Shown: positions 1-11,848 of the stretch, piece by piece
Layout: each line of letters begins with the position of its first letter
Position numbering within the stretch: the stretch's first letter is position 1
Source: Panorpa germanica
Taxonomy: Eukaryota > Arthropoda > Insecta > Mecoptera > Panorpidae
DNA length: 64,000 nt
Direction: 5' to 3'
NCBI GenBank assembly: GCA_963678705.1
Contig: OY783211.1
Coordinates: forward strand, 11,484,603 to 11,548,602
The notes under the pieces: generated by a model
Database searches by the model: none
What the model saw: the letters and a program-made list of their open reading frames with translations, nothing else
What the model was told of the DNA's origin: nothing
Program-made: the position numbers and the translations under genes

Positions 1-1119
1 TATACCTTTATATGACCTATGAGATCGTGACCTTATATATGGACAAAAAACACAAAATCAGTCGATTAAAAATTTGAATACAATCAGTGGTGAAAATGCT
101 CTTTTTTACGGCTACGCTAAAACATCGCTGCCTCATCAATCTCTGTCAAAAAGTTAACAAATTAAATTTATAAAAACACAAAATTCATAATCAGACTCTA
201 TACAAACATTTCTATGTTTTAGCCAAAGCTGAAACCGACATTCAACTTTGTCAATTGAAATAATATTAATTTTGATTAGAACCTTCAATGTGATTCTTTT
301 AAACTTTCATATCGGATCCAAATTTAGAATTGGCCCTTTTAACACGAAGCCACTGAATGAAATCTCTTGTAGATTTAATGTAGGATTTAAAAGAAAATTT
401 GTTTTCTTTGTATTTGAGGGTGTAATATCGTTGTAGACAAATATAATTTGTGGTGATTCACAAAAACGTCCCCGATTTTTATTCTAGAGAATTAATCTTT
501 TTTTATGTGTGTTGCGGTACAATAAGACAAGTCCCGCCTTTCCGCTTTTTACCACTAGTCTCCTCTACAAACGTGAACGTAATCTGAATCGATTCACGAT
601 GTCAGCTTAGACTTCGACTTAGCCTGAGCAGATTGACAGACAGACGTACCTTAAACCTTAGAGGACTTGATCCAACTATATTTATTTATATAAAACAGTT
701 GAAAATGTCACAAAAGGACAAAATACAGCTACTTTAAACATTAGAATTAGATTTATTTATCGTTGCTCTTAAGGTATATTAAAGATAATTTAGCATGATT
801 ACGATGTCAGCAATTTCTTTCGTTTGAGACATCTGAGTATGCAATCAATCAATCAATGACCGATCATTGGGTTCTTTTGACTACAGGTTTCATTAGTGAT
901 TTATTTACTGGTGAAGTCAATTCACATGAAAATTGGAAGCCAATTAATATACTTTGCAAATAGTTACAATGTAAGACATTGCATAAGTGCAGTTTCACAC
1001 TTGTTAGCTTACTATAAGCTAAATAAAGTGTTACATTTTTGATATGGCGATTTTCGTCCATTTATTTAAAGTTATTACAAATTGTTCATTTCCTAAATCC
1101 GTGGACTTCAATCCCATTA
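1..1119. other. AT-rich spacer, no gene seen
   Basis: I see no coding pattern, RNA fold or transposon end here. Open frames are short, AT-driven and without recognisable domains. Confidence 0.6.
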
Positions 1120-1400
1120 ATAAATTACTAGTTGTGACCTTTCATTCTGTGTTTCTCCTTTAAATTTCCACCATTTCCGTTTGCTGAATTCTTCCTTTTC
1201 CGGTTGCGAATAAGGTCTGTAATCAACTCCTTTAAATCGAAAATAGCTCAGACTCATTCACATTACTGGAGCTCTAATTTCCCCTTGCCACTCTCAAGAT
1301 AGGTCACCGTTTCTAACACCACTGTACTTCACGTTCTTTCTCGTGAATTCTCTTCCACTTAACGTTCTTATCCTACAGTTTCTTGGGTGGTTTCCGGTCT
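1120..1400 (-). other. Fairly open minus-strand frame, unidentified
   Basis: Read on the minus strand from about 1400 down to 1120, one frame carries only two internal stops in about 95 codons. Its composition is richer in charged and aromatic residues (stretches such as FKGVDYRPYSQPEKEEFSK) than frames in the surrounding AT-rich DNA. G+C is also a little higher here. I do not recognise the protein. It has no start codon, signal peptide or convincing splice sites. It could be a decayed transposon or exon relic, or chance. Confidence 0.15.
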
Positions 1401-3508
1401 GGACAAGTTCTTAATCATTTTTTTTCTTCATTCCGGATGCTACGCAATTTAGGGGTTAGTCATGCACGTGACTATTTCTCTGAAAGTATCTTTTTTTGTG
1501 AAATAAGGAAAAGAGTGAAAATAAATGCCCTTTATTTGCTTGTCAGGATATTTAGAACTTTTATTTTACACAGGCATACGAAATCAAATTTTTTAAACAT
1601 GATTTTATGCAACTGTTATTTTTTCAACTGTCTTCGTTTACATATTCTTCTATTATTTCCATCCTCGCTTTGTTTTCTAAATAAACATGACCTTAGTGTT
1701 GCTAGTGGTGATATTAATAAAAAGCACGTTTCATATAAACATGTTCTATATTTTAAAAATTCAAAAAATTCATGAATATTTTATAGTTTTACTTTTCATC
1801 CACACATGTCGACCAATAAAAAAATAATAAAATAAAAAAACACGCGCGTTCAGATCTCGTTCTACGTTGGCGTCTGTGTGACTCTACGTCTACGTCTGTG
1901 TCTGCCTATCTTTATACGCGGTTAGCATACGGTGTACGCGTACTCCTGTTGTTTTATATATCATTTCAATTTGCATATAACAGAGCAGTTATGGTAAACT
2001 TCTCTACAAATTTTACTGTAAGCAAAAAATCGCAAGTTCAGTAAAAGTTTGCTAGACATTAAGAGAATGAGGTAGTGAACACATTTTTAGAACTTATTTT
2101 TAAAATGTTTGATTGATATATAGGTTAATATATGTATATTAACGTTTTTATTAATTTAAATACCCAAAGGTTGACGTAGTTATAGTTACATTAAATTTAA
2201 AGTTCAGTTTTTCCGCTTGTTTTAGTTCTGCTCATGACGCCATAGAAGAAATAAGTAATCTAGATTATTTTTCCTTTTTCATACACGGACCAGCTTTTAT
2301 GAGTAAATGACAGACACACTCGTATGTATAAAAGAGATGGCATATCATCAGATGCGATATCACACGCAGTTTTAGTTTGGATTCCTTTAATGATTAAGGG
2401 GTCGAGAAAAACTTTAATTTGTTAAAATTTCCTATAATAGTGCGATTTATAAAAGTAATTGATCATTTGAGGTCCTGATAGCCAACTTTAACGATATATA
2501 GCACACTTATATATATATTGTACAATTTGTGTAGGCAGCGATTAATTCGATTAAAGCGAGCTTTTGTTTAAAGAGGAGAGTGAGAACAATTTTACATTTT
2601 AATTAATAACTAGTATTAGTAAAAATAAGTTAAGAATGAACAAGAAAAGACAAAATTGTTAGAGTTGTCTTTGTTTGTTATACGACAAAAACAAAATTGA
2701 TTCCAATGTGTTACCTGCAATATTGCACTTAAAAGTGGTAGGAAATTGTGTTCTCTATACGATTGATAAGATATTGCAAAGAAATCAATATGCCCTTTTA
2801 TAGCAGTTATTATGTCAAGGTGCACCGATTATCAAAACTTCATTATATTCAAATTTATGGCTAAACTTTAAAACACTGAAATTCATTCATTCATAATTTT
2901 TAGACCGTACTTTTGCCATCTCTGTTGCATAATATTTAATACTGTACTAAGCAACCTCAGGTATATTAAATTACTAAATTTACAGTGTACCTCTTGTAGG
3001 AGCACTTCATTTGTCTAGTTCAGTGGTTTAAGATGAAAATTAATACAACCCTCCTCACAGTCTCAGACATGGTTGATGATGCTGAAAATGTACGTATTAA
3101 GTAACAGCAGGCGTCGACGCTTATGCTTTAATTATATGCACATATGTGTTGGTAAGCAAGCTACCTGGATTGAATCGTGATTTTCTAGAACTAAATGCAT
3201 AAGCGTTGTGACTGAGAAAGGATTAATGAAAGTGTAATGTCTATTAAACCCCGTTAAAGGCATAAATAGAACCTTCAGAGAAAGCATAAGGTGGGCGCCA
3301 ACTGATACTTGCGAGGCTCCATAAAACCCATAAGTCTCCAAATTCTATTATATTAAATGTGTTACTTAATCGAAACCAGGTAATTTTTAATCTAAGAAAG
3401 TTTAAATATAGATATCGTACAATACTTTAATCCATATAAAGGGTTGCTTTTTAAGATGTCATAATCCTTAAAACAGGTTTCTCAAGAAGTTTTATAATTA
3501 TGTTGATG
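1401..3508. other. AT-rich spacer, no gene seen
   Basis: There are pyrimidine-rich patches and short AT-rich frames only. A TATAAAAG word at 2327 has no well-placed initiator. Nothing else is supportable. Confidence 0.55.
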
Positions 3509-3516
3509 GGCTAGAT
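3509..3516. repeat. 8-bp target-site duplication, left copy (GGCTAGAT)
   Basis: GGCTAGAT directly precedes the hAT element and is repeated exactly at 4455-4462 behind it. An 8-bp duplication with CTAG in the middle is the classic hAT insertion footprint. Confidence 0.9.
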
Positions 3517-4454
3517 CAGCGGTTCTCAAAGTGTGGGGCGCGACCCCCAAGGGGGGCGCAATTATGGCTCAGGGGGGGCCCAATGCTTGGTTGAAAAATT
3601 AATTAAATTTACTTACAAAATTAAAAGCAAACTTTTTATTTTTAAAATTACAACAAATGTATAATTTTAAGTCAACGACGTAAGAGTGCCTAACATTTTT
3701 TTTTTAGTTTATCAGAAAATACAGAAAAAAGATGCAAACCTTCTGCAATGGACTGAAAAGGTGAAAAGCTTTGTAAGGAAACTAAGTTTGTACGAAGGCG
3801 GTCTGTAAAGTGACAATTTGGAGCTATTTCCTATTCTTAAAATTATGATTAAAGAAACTATTCCAACCAATGTAAAGAAATGCTTTCTTAAACACTTAGA
3901 AATCCTCAGATCTCGTTTTGAAAAATATTTTAATGGGAACTTAGATGGTTTGGCATGGATTCAAAACCCGTTCAAACCATCATTCGATGAGTGCTCCCTC
4001 AACATGAAGGAAAAGCAAATCTCATTGACCTCCAAGGTGACACTAAGCTTGAAATGAAGTTTAAAGAATCTTCTCTCACGTCCTTCTAGATTGGTGTACA
4101 AAGGAAACACCCAATTTTGAGTGAACTCACTCCATTCGCCACCACTTATTCTTGTAAAAACGCTCTTTTTATTATTATTGCTTTGAGTTAGTTACAAATA
4201 ACAATTATGTACTGTAGTAGCTAAAATAATTAAATAAACAGTAATTCTTTGTATAGAATTTGTTGTTTGATTACGATTAAACCTATTGCCCCATTAGAGT
4301 ATGCATAGAATGTGCAAAACATAACTAAATAAAAATTGACTGTAAAATGTCAAATGCGACTTCCTTATAATATATAGTACGGTTACATGTAGGGGGCCCG
4401 GCTTACAGCTGGATTATACAGGGGGGCTAGAAGTAAAAAGTTTGAGAACCGCTG
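3517..4454 (+). mobile_element. hAT DNA transposon, internally deleted, ZBED/SCAND3-like family
   Basis: This 938-bp element has exact 14-bp terminal inverted repeats (CAGCGGTTCTCAAA at the left, its reverse complement at 4441-4454) and perfect 8-bp GGCTAGAT duplications on both sides. G-rich subterminal DNA follows both ends, as in many animal hAT elements. Inside is a short remnant of the transposase (see 3716-4057). Full-length relatives are usually 2.5-4 kb, so this copy has lost most of its coding sequence and could only move with help from elsewhere. The intact ends and duplications suggest the insertion is not very old. Confidence 0.9.
3716..4057 (+). pseudogene. hAT transposase remnant (ZBED5/SCAND3/FAM200-like segment)
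   Basis: The frame reads roughly YQKIQKKDANLLQWTEKV, then YEGGL and a TAA stop at 3806, then ELFPILKIMIKETIP, KCFLKHLEILRSRFEKYF and WIQNPF. This order (helical segment, then a HL..L...F..YF block, then W..NPF) is the part of domesticated and active hAT transposases of the ZBED5/SCAND3 type just before the C-terminal dimerisation region. The 79-codon open part after the stop has no ATG and cannot encode a working transposase: the BED finger, the catalytic DDE residues and the hATC tail are all missing. It lies centrally inside the TIR-bounded element, which confirms its origin. Confidence 0.75.
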
Positions 4455-4462
4455 GGCTAGAT
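4455..4462. repeat. 8-bp target-site duplication, right copy (GGCTAGAT)
   Basis: Exact copy of 3509-3516, abutting the right inverted repeat of the hAT element. Confidence 0.9.
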
Positions 4463-5198
4463 GGTACTCGACATATGTTTCTGGGTTCTATTCCCTGTAT
4501 GGTAATGTATATTCTAAGTTTGGTTGTTATCACTCATAATATGAGGCCATAAATACTGTCAGCATAGTAGGATGAAATACGTTGTATTTTAGACAACATT
4601 GCTTACATATAACAGAAAACTTAAATACACGCAATTGTATTTATCGGATACATCACATTGACTAATTTGTCGGCAAATAACCTATTTTGATCCCACGTTA
4701 AATTCCATTGTTTCAGTCACAGTTTACGCAAAAGACTCCTCAGTTCAGCAGCTCCTCTTTGGTTTTGTTTTTTAGGGAAAAGGTCTCAAATTATATTTGT
4801 ATCTACTAAAAGCATTTTAATTGACGACAAGTCTGCTCTGTTGCAGATTGTATCATATTCGATCAGAAGATTTCACTTCATTTACTTAATTCGTTTGTTG
4901 ATGGCAAGAAAGTAGCTAGCTTCTTTTTTCAAATATCTTTTATTAAAATTAATCGTAAATTAATTAAAATGTAATTGAACATAAATCAAGGAACTGATGT
5001 AAGTTGTAAATCATAAAAGATGTAGTTAATACTAAATTACAACTTGTACTTGTATATATATACATAAGTATGTGTAAATGTATTCATATATACCTACACA
5101 TACATATAAATATATACTGTAATTCACAAACTATATTTATACACGTGTGCTGACAGAATAACGGATAAAACTAGTACCACTAGTGACCACAAGTACAT
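4463..5198. other. AT-rich spacer
   Basis: No gene is seen. The part from 5040 to 5150 is dominated by TA/CA-rich alternating sequence. Confidence 0.5.
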
Positions 5199-5223
5199 GT
5201 TGATGTTGATGGTGATGTTGATG
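5199..5223 (+). repeat. GTTGAT-type microsatellite
   Basis: About four imperfect 6-bp units of GTTGAT (one unit reads GGTGAT). Confidence 0.8.
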
Positions 5224-5498
5224 TCGGCTTCGGACAATCCAGCTTCCTAGGGCAAACCGGCGACAGCTACTACTATAGACTGTTTAGATTTACGGAGAGA
5301 ATTATAATGAACCAAGCTCCAAGTATGTAATAGCAAGTTCCATTATTAGAAGTAACCCTTCTAGGGTGTGGAAATTATAAAATTATCATTATCCGGTTGT
5401 TGAAAGTCAACGACAGGAGAGAAGAGTCTGATTTACCGTACTGTTTTAATCCATTAGATTGTCTAGTTTATTATTAGTTGTTTATTCATTTAAGTAAG

Positions 5499-5580
5499 CA
5501 GGGTGTTGGGTTGTAGCAAGGTAGCAAATGAAGGTTGTAGCAAGCTAACAAGTGTGTACCTTGCACTGCAAGACAATTAT
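5499..5580 (+). repeat. Dispersed repeat, Tc1-terminus-like
   Basis: It begins CAGGGTGTTGGGTTGTAGCA, which resembles the right end of the Tc1-type element at 46658 read inwards (CAGGGTGTTTGGTAGCAAGG). Its last part, TAGCAAG...ACCTTGCACTGCAAGACAA, recurs at 39301-39330. No matching second end was found nearby, so this is a partial copy or solo end. Confidence 0.4.
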
Positions 5581-7204
5581 CTGTTTGTGGGCGGATTAAA
5601 CTATTGGGTTATTGAATCATAACTGAATTTATAAGAAACTACACTGTAGAATTGTAACGGTCTAATAGGACGCTAGTAAGTTGAATCTTGTTACAGTACC
5701 ACTATTTCTATGTGATATGTAGTAACTAAACCTTGAAATTAACTTGGATTGTTCGTGTTGTTATATCCTTTAACTCAGCAATTCTTGTTATCTTAAAATA
5801 TAATAAATAAGTATCAATAAATGTCGATAACTCGAAAACCGTGTCACTTTTCAAAGTAAGAGAACCCAGAGATCGCCCTCTCTATTAACCGACTCGCAAA
5901 TAAGAATAATTAAACACTTTAAGGAATTTTGACCCTTGTCTGTGACCTATTTAAATGCTACGCATGCAAAACACTTTCTACATAATGTAAAACAAACCTA
6001 TTATCAGACCTAAAGTATGTTGGATCACGTGCGCGACATCTTCTTCAGTCAGATAAAACTTAGATTCAGATTTGCTACTTATACTGGGTATATAAAAACA
6101 TAGCTTTTAAACTGATATATCCTGTAAAAACTTATTTGTATCTTTAATAGTATATGGTAAAATACCATTTCGTTGTTCTTTAAGAAATCAATGTTTATAA
6201 TACTTAAAAATAACTTAGCACATTGTTCACTCATAAGGAACAGAAACGCTTAAAGTATATCATTGAGAAAACAGAAATAACAAAGTTCATATAAATGTAT
6301 GATAAAATACCAACCTAGACCTTAAGGTCTATAGAAACTAAAGAAAGAAAGGTCGTATATTGTACCAGTATTTCTTCTTATTCCGTTCATGTTTCCACTA
6401 TAGAACTATAGAACTTAAGAAGATAGGTGTATAAAATTCGTGCAACTTCCACATAATTCACTTGGGTTGTGACTCTGACTTGTGAGTGCTATAGATATAT
6501 CTATACATGTATGAATGTGTAAGTGTCTTGTAGAGATTAATCTTCTAGAATAATAGCCATCGTTGTTCAATAGAATATACCAAAGATTATAAAACTATGA
6601 ATTATTTACTTGTGATCATGAATTCAGCTCTTCTAGCATGATACGACAAGTGAATTGACGTATTAAAACAGAAAGGAAAAAAACGTTCAAAAATGTCAAC
6701 AAAATAATTGACCAATTTCTTTGACCGATCAGATATGGCAACCTCTCTCGCACTGCAACCGTTTTTTAGTAAGAAGTTTCTATTCTAATGTGTATTAATA
6801 CACCACTGTATATATTTGGTATAATATCGTTCATATGTATGCAGATCAAAGTTCTGCAGTACTATCTACTTGCTGTAGCAGAGATATGGATCATGGTGTG
6901 ATACATGCTAATTCGTACATAACGTGAGCTGTCCCAAACTGTTCTTTGTACTTATTATTTCATTGGAAACAAAATGGTGAGACGGGAAAACGAGACAGAT
7001 AAACGAGTACTTGTATAATAAGCAGTATTATCCACAGTTCAGTGATGTATTAATAAACATTAAAATAGGAGGTTTATCTCACGCAAAGTGTTCAGTTGCA
7101 TTTCTCAGTCTTTTATTGTTACAAATATTACACGAATTATTGGCCGATTTATCCAGTTCACTCCCAATTCACAAGTAATACTAGAGAGTGTAATTTTGTA
7201 ATTT
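5581..7204. other. AT-rich spacer, no gene seen
   Basis: No coding pattern, transposon ends or RNA fold could be supported. Confidence 0.5.
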
Positions 7205-7235
7205 AATTTATAAATAATATAATTATTCATAAATT
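7205..7235. repeat. 31-bp near-perfect AT palindrome
   Basis: Two 14-bp arms (AATTTATAAATAAT and ATTATTCATAAATT) are separated by ATA and differ at one position. It could extrude as a cruciform or be the core of a small MITE. No target duplication was seen. Confidence 0.6.
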
Positions 7236-8447
7236 TTGTAATAATCGAATTACGTAATACTATTACATGGTGCGAAAGTGGGCGCTGGTCGTTCTGGCTC
7301 TGGTACTAAAACCATCCGGAAGACCCTTATTAAGCTCCCAATTAATAATTTAATTGGCAATTTAAGATTTGGATATTAGATTTTCTAGTAAGTTTAGGAC
7401 CATGGTAGATTTAATTGAATAATTTATTTTTTAAATATCAAATTATATTTTCTTGAAAATGAAATTAACAAATGCTAGTATAATAGTAATACTTCAAGGT
7501 TTTATAACGCGATCTATATTTAAAAGATGTATTTTAAATTATGTATCATTTTGTTATAAAATGTGCTATAGTTTTTTTTCTTATGAAGTTTTTGCAAATG
7601 AATCGGCTCATGCAAACGAAAATAGTGTAGAACTGGAATATTTAGTCAAATAAAATTGATGGAGAAACTCTAAGGAATATGCGAGAGATGCGATGGCATC
7701 GGCGGTAAGATAAAGGGGAAATGTTAGCTGTTTTGTAAACGATGTCTTAAGTAATGTTCTTGGATATAATTTTTAAAATGTTATATGCACAAAAAAGTGC
7801 AATTAATTTATCTTAAATTGTAGCATTCCTATGACAAATAGTTCCATATAGATACAGCTATAAAGTTTGAAGAGCTCTGGAATAGACCATTTATTTCATT
7901 GTTTTGTTACACACATACTCGTACAAAGCACAGTTTTGTATTGTTCATATGAGCTGTATTGTTCTTGCCTATTCTTATGTTCTTCGACACACACTACACA
8001 CTACAGACTACGTTACAAAAGATGTTTGCAAAGCTGCTATTATTTATAGACCATCCTTTATTTTATATTTTGCAGTTTCCAAACCATTTGATCATTTTCT
8101 AAATGTTGCAATAACAATAATGGAAAATCATTCATTCGTTCTTTATTTGGAATTAATACCCAACATTTAATATTTATTACTTGATTACTGCGAATGACCT
8201 TTTTGAAGTGATATCGATATAGGAGTATACGTCTTTCATGCGAGACGGCAGCCATATTACTTTATGTTTGTCTGTCAATTTAACTGTTGTGAATTAGAAA
8301 CCTAACGAATTAAAAAAAAAATAGTCCGAAATGTTTATTTACTAACTTTTCCGCCAATTGGCCGCATTGATTTATTTAGAGACATATTTTCTAAATTTGC
8401 AACTAGTCTATTTAGTCTATGTGCATTTGTGTACATTTCTGATAGCC
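7236..8447. other. AT-rich spacer, no gene seen
   Basis: Overlapping short frames on both strands around 7870-8255 show no recognisable domain. I do not call them genes. Confidence 0.5.
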
Positions 8448-8449
8448 TA

Positions 8450-8702
8450 CCCAGTAAACATTTGGTGAAGTGCTCTATTTTGTGGCGTTTCTATCACTAT
8501 TTCACTTCAATTATAGTTCGCATCAACTTTATCTTCATTTGTATTCCGACAGGTGGAGTAATTTCGCCAATCGTAGACGATAAAGTAGACATTTTATATG
8601 AAAAAATGTGAGAAACTGAACTATAAATGAACTCTTTCATGACAAAAAAATCATGACGCATCTTCAATATGATGTCAAAGTGACTCCAAAATGTTTACTG
8701 GG
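8450..8702. mobile_element. 253-bp MITE, Tc1/mariner type (CCCAGTAAACATTT ends)
   Basis: The ends are exact inverted copies of CCCAGTAAACATTT, flanked on both sides by TA (8448-8449 and 8703-8704), the Tc1/mariner target duplication. The right 65 bp (from about 8638) recur at 43843-43906 with few changes, so the unit has moved at least twice. No transposase is encoded. Confidence 0.8.
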
Positions 8703-8704
8703 TA

Positions 8705-11640
8705 GTCATTAAAATTAATTTTATTCTCCATAGACATTAAAATTATCACAAAAATTATAAATCCGTAGGTACGTCATTATAAAATTACTGTCGTTCCTAC
8801 AATGTACAAATACTAAATTGACAGATTTTTAGATTTTCTGAAACTTCTTCCAATTGAGAAAGTTGTTCTATAAGGAAAGTCGTACTGCTTTTAACTTCTA
8901 CATTTAGCTTTTATAGTTTTATCTTTGAACTGAGATAAGAATCTTACCTTAAAAGGACAAAATTAATGCTAACATCAAAACTTTTATAAAAGTTGCAGAA
9001 TAAAAGGTAAAAATAAATGTTTTTACTTAACTTATAAACTTTGAAATCTTAAGCATTTATTTGAAGAAATAAGAGAGGAAATGGATGATTCTATGATACC
9101 GAGAATATTATTGGTAGTTGAATGTCATTTAGAACGATTATAATAGCATAAGAAAACCATTTAAAACTTATACAAACTTATTCTTTAAATATACTAGTAC
9201 AGTATTTTGACCCACCCGTCCTTGTCACATTTTATTTTTGGAAGAATTCACCTTTTTTCTAGTTCACTCTCACGGAAATGTTTGGAAACTGTTTGAAACG
9301 ACACAATAATTACTACTTTTTATATTTTAGATTGAAATCCATAGAAATATGCATAGGTAGAAAATTGTCATTACCACAATCTAATTCCAAGGTTTATTTT
9401 CTACTTTTCATATAGAAATTGTCTTGCACTGAAAGATTTATTTCTACCTGGTTTAACTGTTTGGAATTCTAATTCAGCACAAGTACCATAACTCAAAAAA
9501 TATGCAGTATTTCGATAGAATATTTACCATTGAATCTACAACTGTTAAAAGCTTTAGATCTGATATTCATTTCCTTTGATGCTTTTCCTTTACGTGACTA
9601 ACCTTCAGGCAACGATAATGTCCTTATCTTCATGCAAAGCGTTGATCTTTCAAACCTCTAGCGAGCGGATGGTTTAGTTTTACAAATCCCACACACTTAG
9701 CAAAATGTGTCCACTGTTCACAGTCGTTCCCCCCCTCCCCCCGTTAACGTTAACGTAAATGCAACAGATCGCAAAAATATTACAAATACATTGTTGAATT
9801 GTGTTACGTTACAATCGTCCCGTGAGAATGTTTTTAAGAAATATGACACAAATAGTGGAAACACATAGATATCCCATAGGCCAGAGTTGTGGCCTGACTC
9901 TACGAGACCTCGAGTTGGTCGAACCGTTCATTTTATTCGTATTAATAATACGTATATCTTCTACATCGTCATAATTAATGCTTCTATCTGCAGGAGTATT
10001 TAAGTAACGACCGGAAATGGTAAAGTGATATTTTTTGTAGATTTTATATTTTTTAAATTTATATAATAAAGTCTTATTACATTAAACGGCTACGTTAACG
10101 GTTTTGAAGGAAACGTACGAGTAGTACACGAGTTTGTTAAAGTGAAAATCACAATTGTTTTTATCGTGTAATAAATCATTGTGCATTAATCTAATTTCAT
10201 GTAAAATGTGACACGAGTTTAAAGTATTAAGGTTAACATGGTTACAAAAATATTTTTTCGACGGTCAGAAGTGGGAGAATCCTTTTAGCAAAGGTTTCCT
10301 CCAACTTTTCAATCAGTATAAAGAAAAAGAAATTAAAATTAAAAAAATTAATAAACTCTTTGAACAGATTACATAAACATCAATGAGTTCCAGTTCCGGT
10401 ACAAATTGGCGTTATCAATACATAATATAGTAGTATAATAGAATAATGAATAGAGAAGGAAAGAAACTTGCCTATTGTCATGGACTATTACATAATATTT
10501 CGATTTTAATCAGATGATTCTTTTGTTGTAATAGGCCACACGCAGCTTGAAGTACTGATAGCGATTGCGAAGCTATGCTATCATGATACTAACAAACACT
10601 AAAAAAACAATTAAATTACCTGATAATGGTATTGTTTTATTTATGTTCATGCCTGTGAAAATTATCTAACTGTAGTTTAGCATAGTATAAAAGTTATGAA
10701 ACACTGAAATACTTCATTATGTTTTACTAGTTTACCCTTTGGTAAACGTATTTTTTAATTTTTGCATATATTCTTTAATACAGTAGTAAAACTATGCATT
10801 AAATGAAGTAGCAAACTATCAACTATTCTGTTCTGTACTTTATAGTTTCAGCTATCTCAAAACATAAGCATGTTTTAATAAGTTGCACCACTTGTTTCAT
10901 TTTTTAATTATAATAAATTTCTTTGAAACACACTGATAGTGCTCCTGGCGCAAGTTGTATATGCAATGTACCTTAGTTAATTTAATTATTAGCAACTGAT
11001 TGTACTTATAAAATATTTACGGTATTCTTATTTTAATTTTACACTTTATTTCCTGTTTTGCAATGTTTTGTTTTAGTTGATTAGACAAAACATGAAGTTA
11101 CTCTATTGAAATATTTTACTTAATCAAACCTAATAAGATATAATCTAAAACAGTCTTATTTTGTAACTATTCCAAAAGCATTAAATGTTTAAAATAAGGA
11201 TTTGCTTAAGATTTTATAGTCCTTAAAAAGATGTTCAGAAGTTTTATGAATATACTAAAGCGTAGTAAGTGTAAAATTGTTTAAGTAATGGGTAACTTTT
11301 GTTATGTTAGGTAAACCTAAAATAAATGTAATTGCGTTTTGCGGTATAGTTTGATAACATATTCATTTTATTAAATATATTATGTTTTTCAATATCAATG
11401 CCTCATCATATCATTCCAAGTATCCGGGGTGATTACAGCAGTATCATGCACTTCATGGTTATCAACTATATCCGGATTTATCAACATTATATGTAGAGAA
11501 TAATGACGTTGTTACTTTATATATTGGAATTCTATATTCTACCTGATTTATAAAATTCAGAAAAATTCAATTATGGCGTTGAATTCAATACAATTATTTG
11601 AGAAATAAAACTAGTTCCTTAAGACTACTATACATCTAAG
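8705..11640. other. AT-rich spacer, no gene seen
   Basis: Contents noted: a C-rich run near 9729-9741 followed by a tandem GTTAAC pair; a short hairpin at 10557-10583 with a 7-bp TGATAGC/GCTATCA stem. No gene or transposon could be supported. Confidence 0.5.
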
Positions 11641-11656
11641 GACATTATAAGATATC

Positions 11657-11848
11657 ATGACAGACGGTCCGATTAAAATTGCAGCACTACGACAGTTTTT
11701 CACCGAAACATACTTTATGAACAAGTTATGTTATATAGCAGTGAAATCGCATATTTGTAAATTAGGTAAACCTGCGCCATCGGGACTGTACTCCTATATG
11801 TACGAGTCTGCTGCAAACAAAGTTGCTGAATTTTCATTAATAATGTAA
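11657..11848 (+). pseudogene. Possible carboxylesterase-family fragment or exon
   Basis: The 63-codon frame stands out by higher G+C and protein-like composition. Its middle reads FFTETYFMNK, then AVKSHICKLGKPAP, then LYSYMYESAANK. This fits the C-terminal part of insect carboxylesterases, where a D.YF segment is followed by an A...H segment and then P.YLY.F.Y. Against a working gene: an in-frame TAA lies three codons before the ATG, the frame ends at TAA after SLIM, no catalytic serine or histidine block is near, and no good splice acceptor precedes it. It may be a relic exon of a duplicated esterase. The match is from memory of the family pattern, not a search, and could be chance. Confidence 0.3.

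Noticed and set aside
1383-1775. 130-codon plus-strand frame
   Set aside because: Lies in T-rich DNA; Phe/Leu/Cys-rich as expected by chance; the minus strand looks slightly more protein-like.
2327-2362. TATAAAAG promoter
   Set aside because: No initiator at the right distance and no transcript-like sequence downstream.
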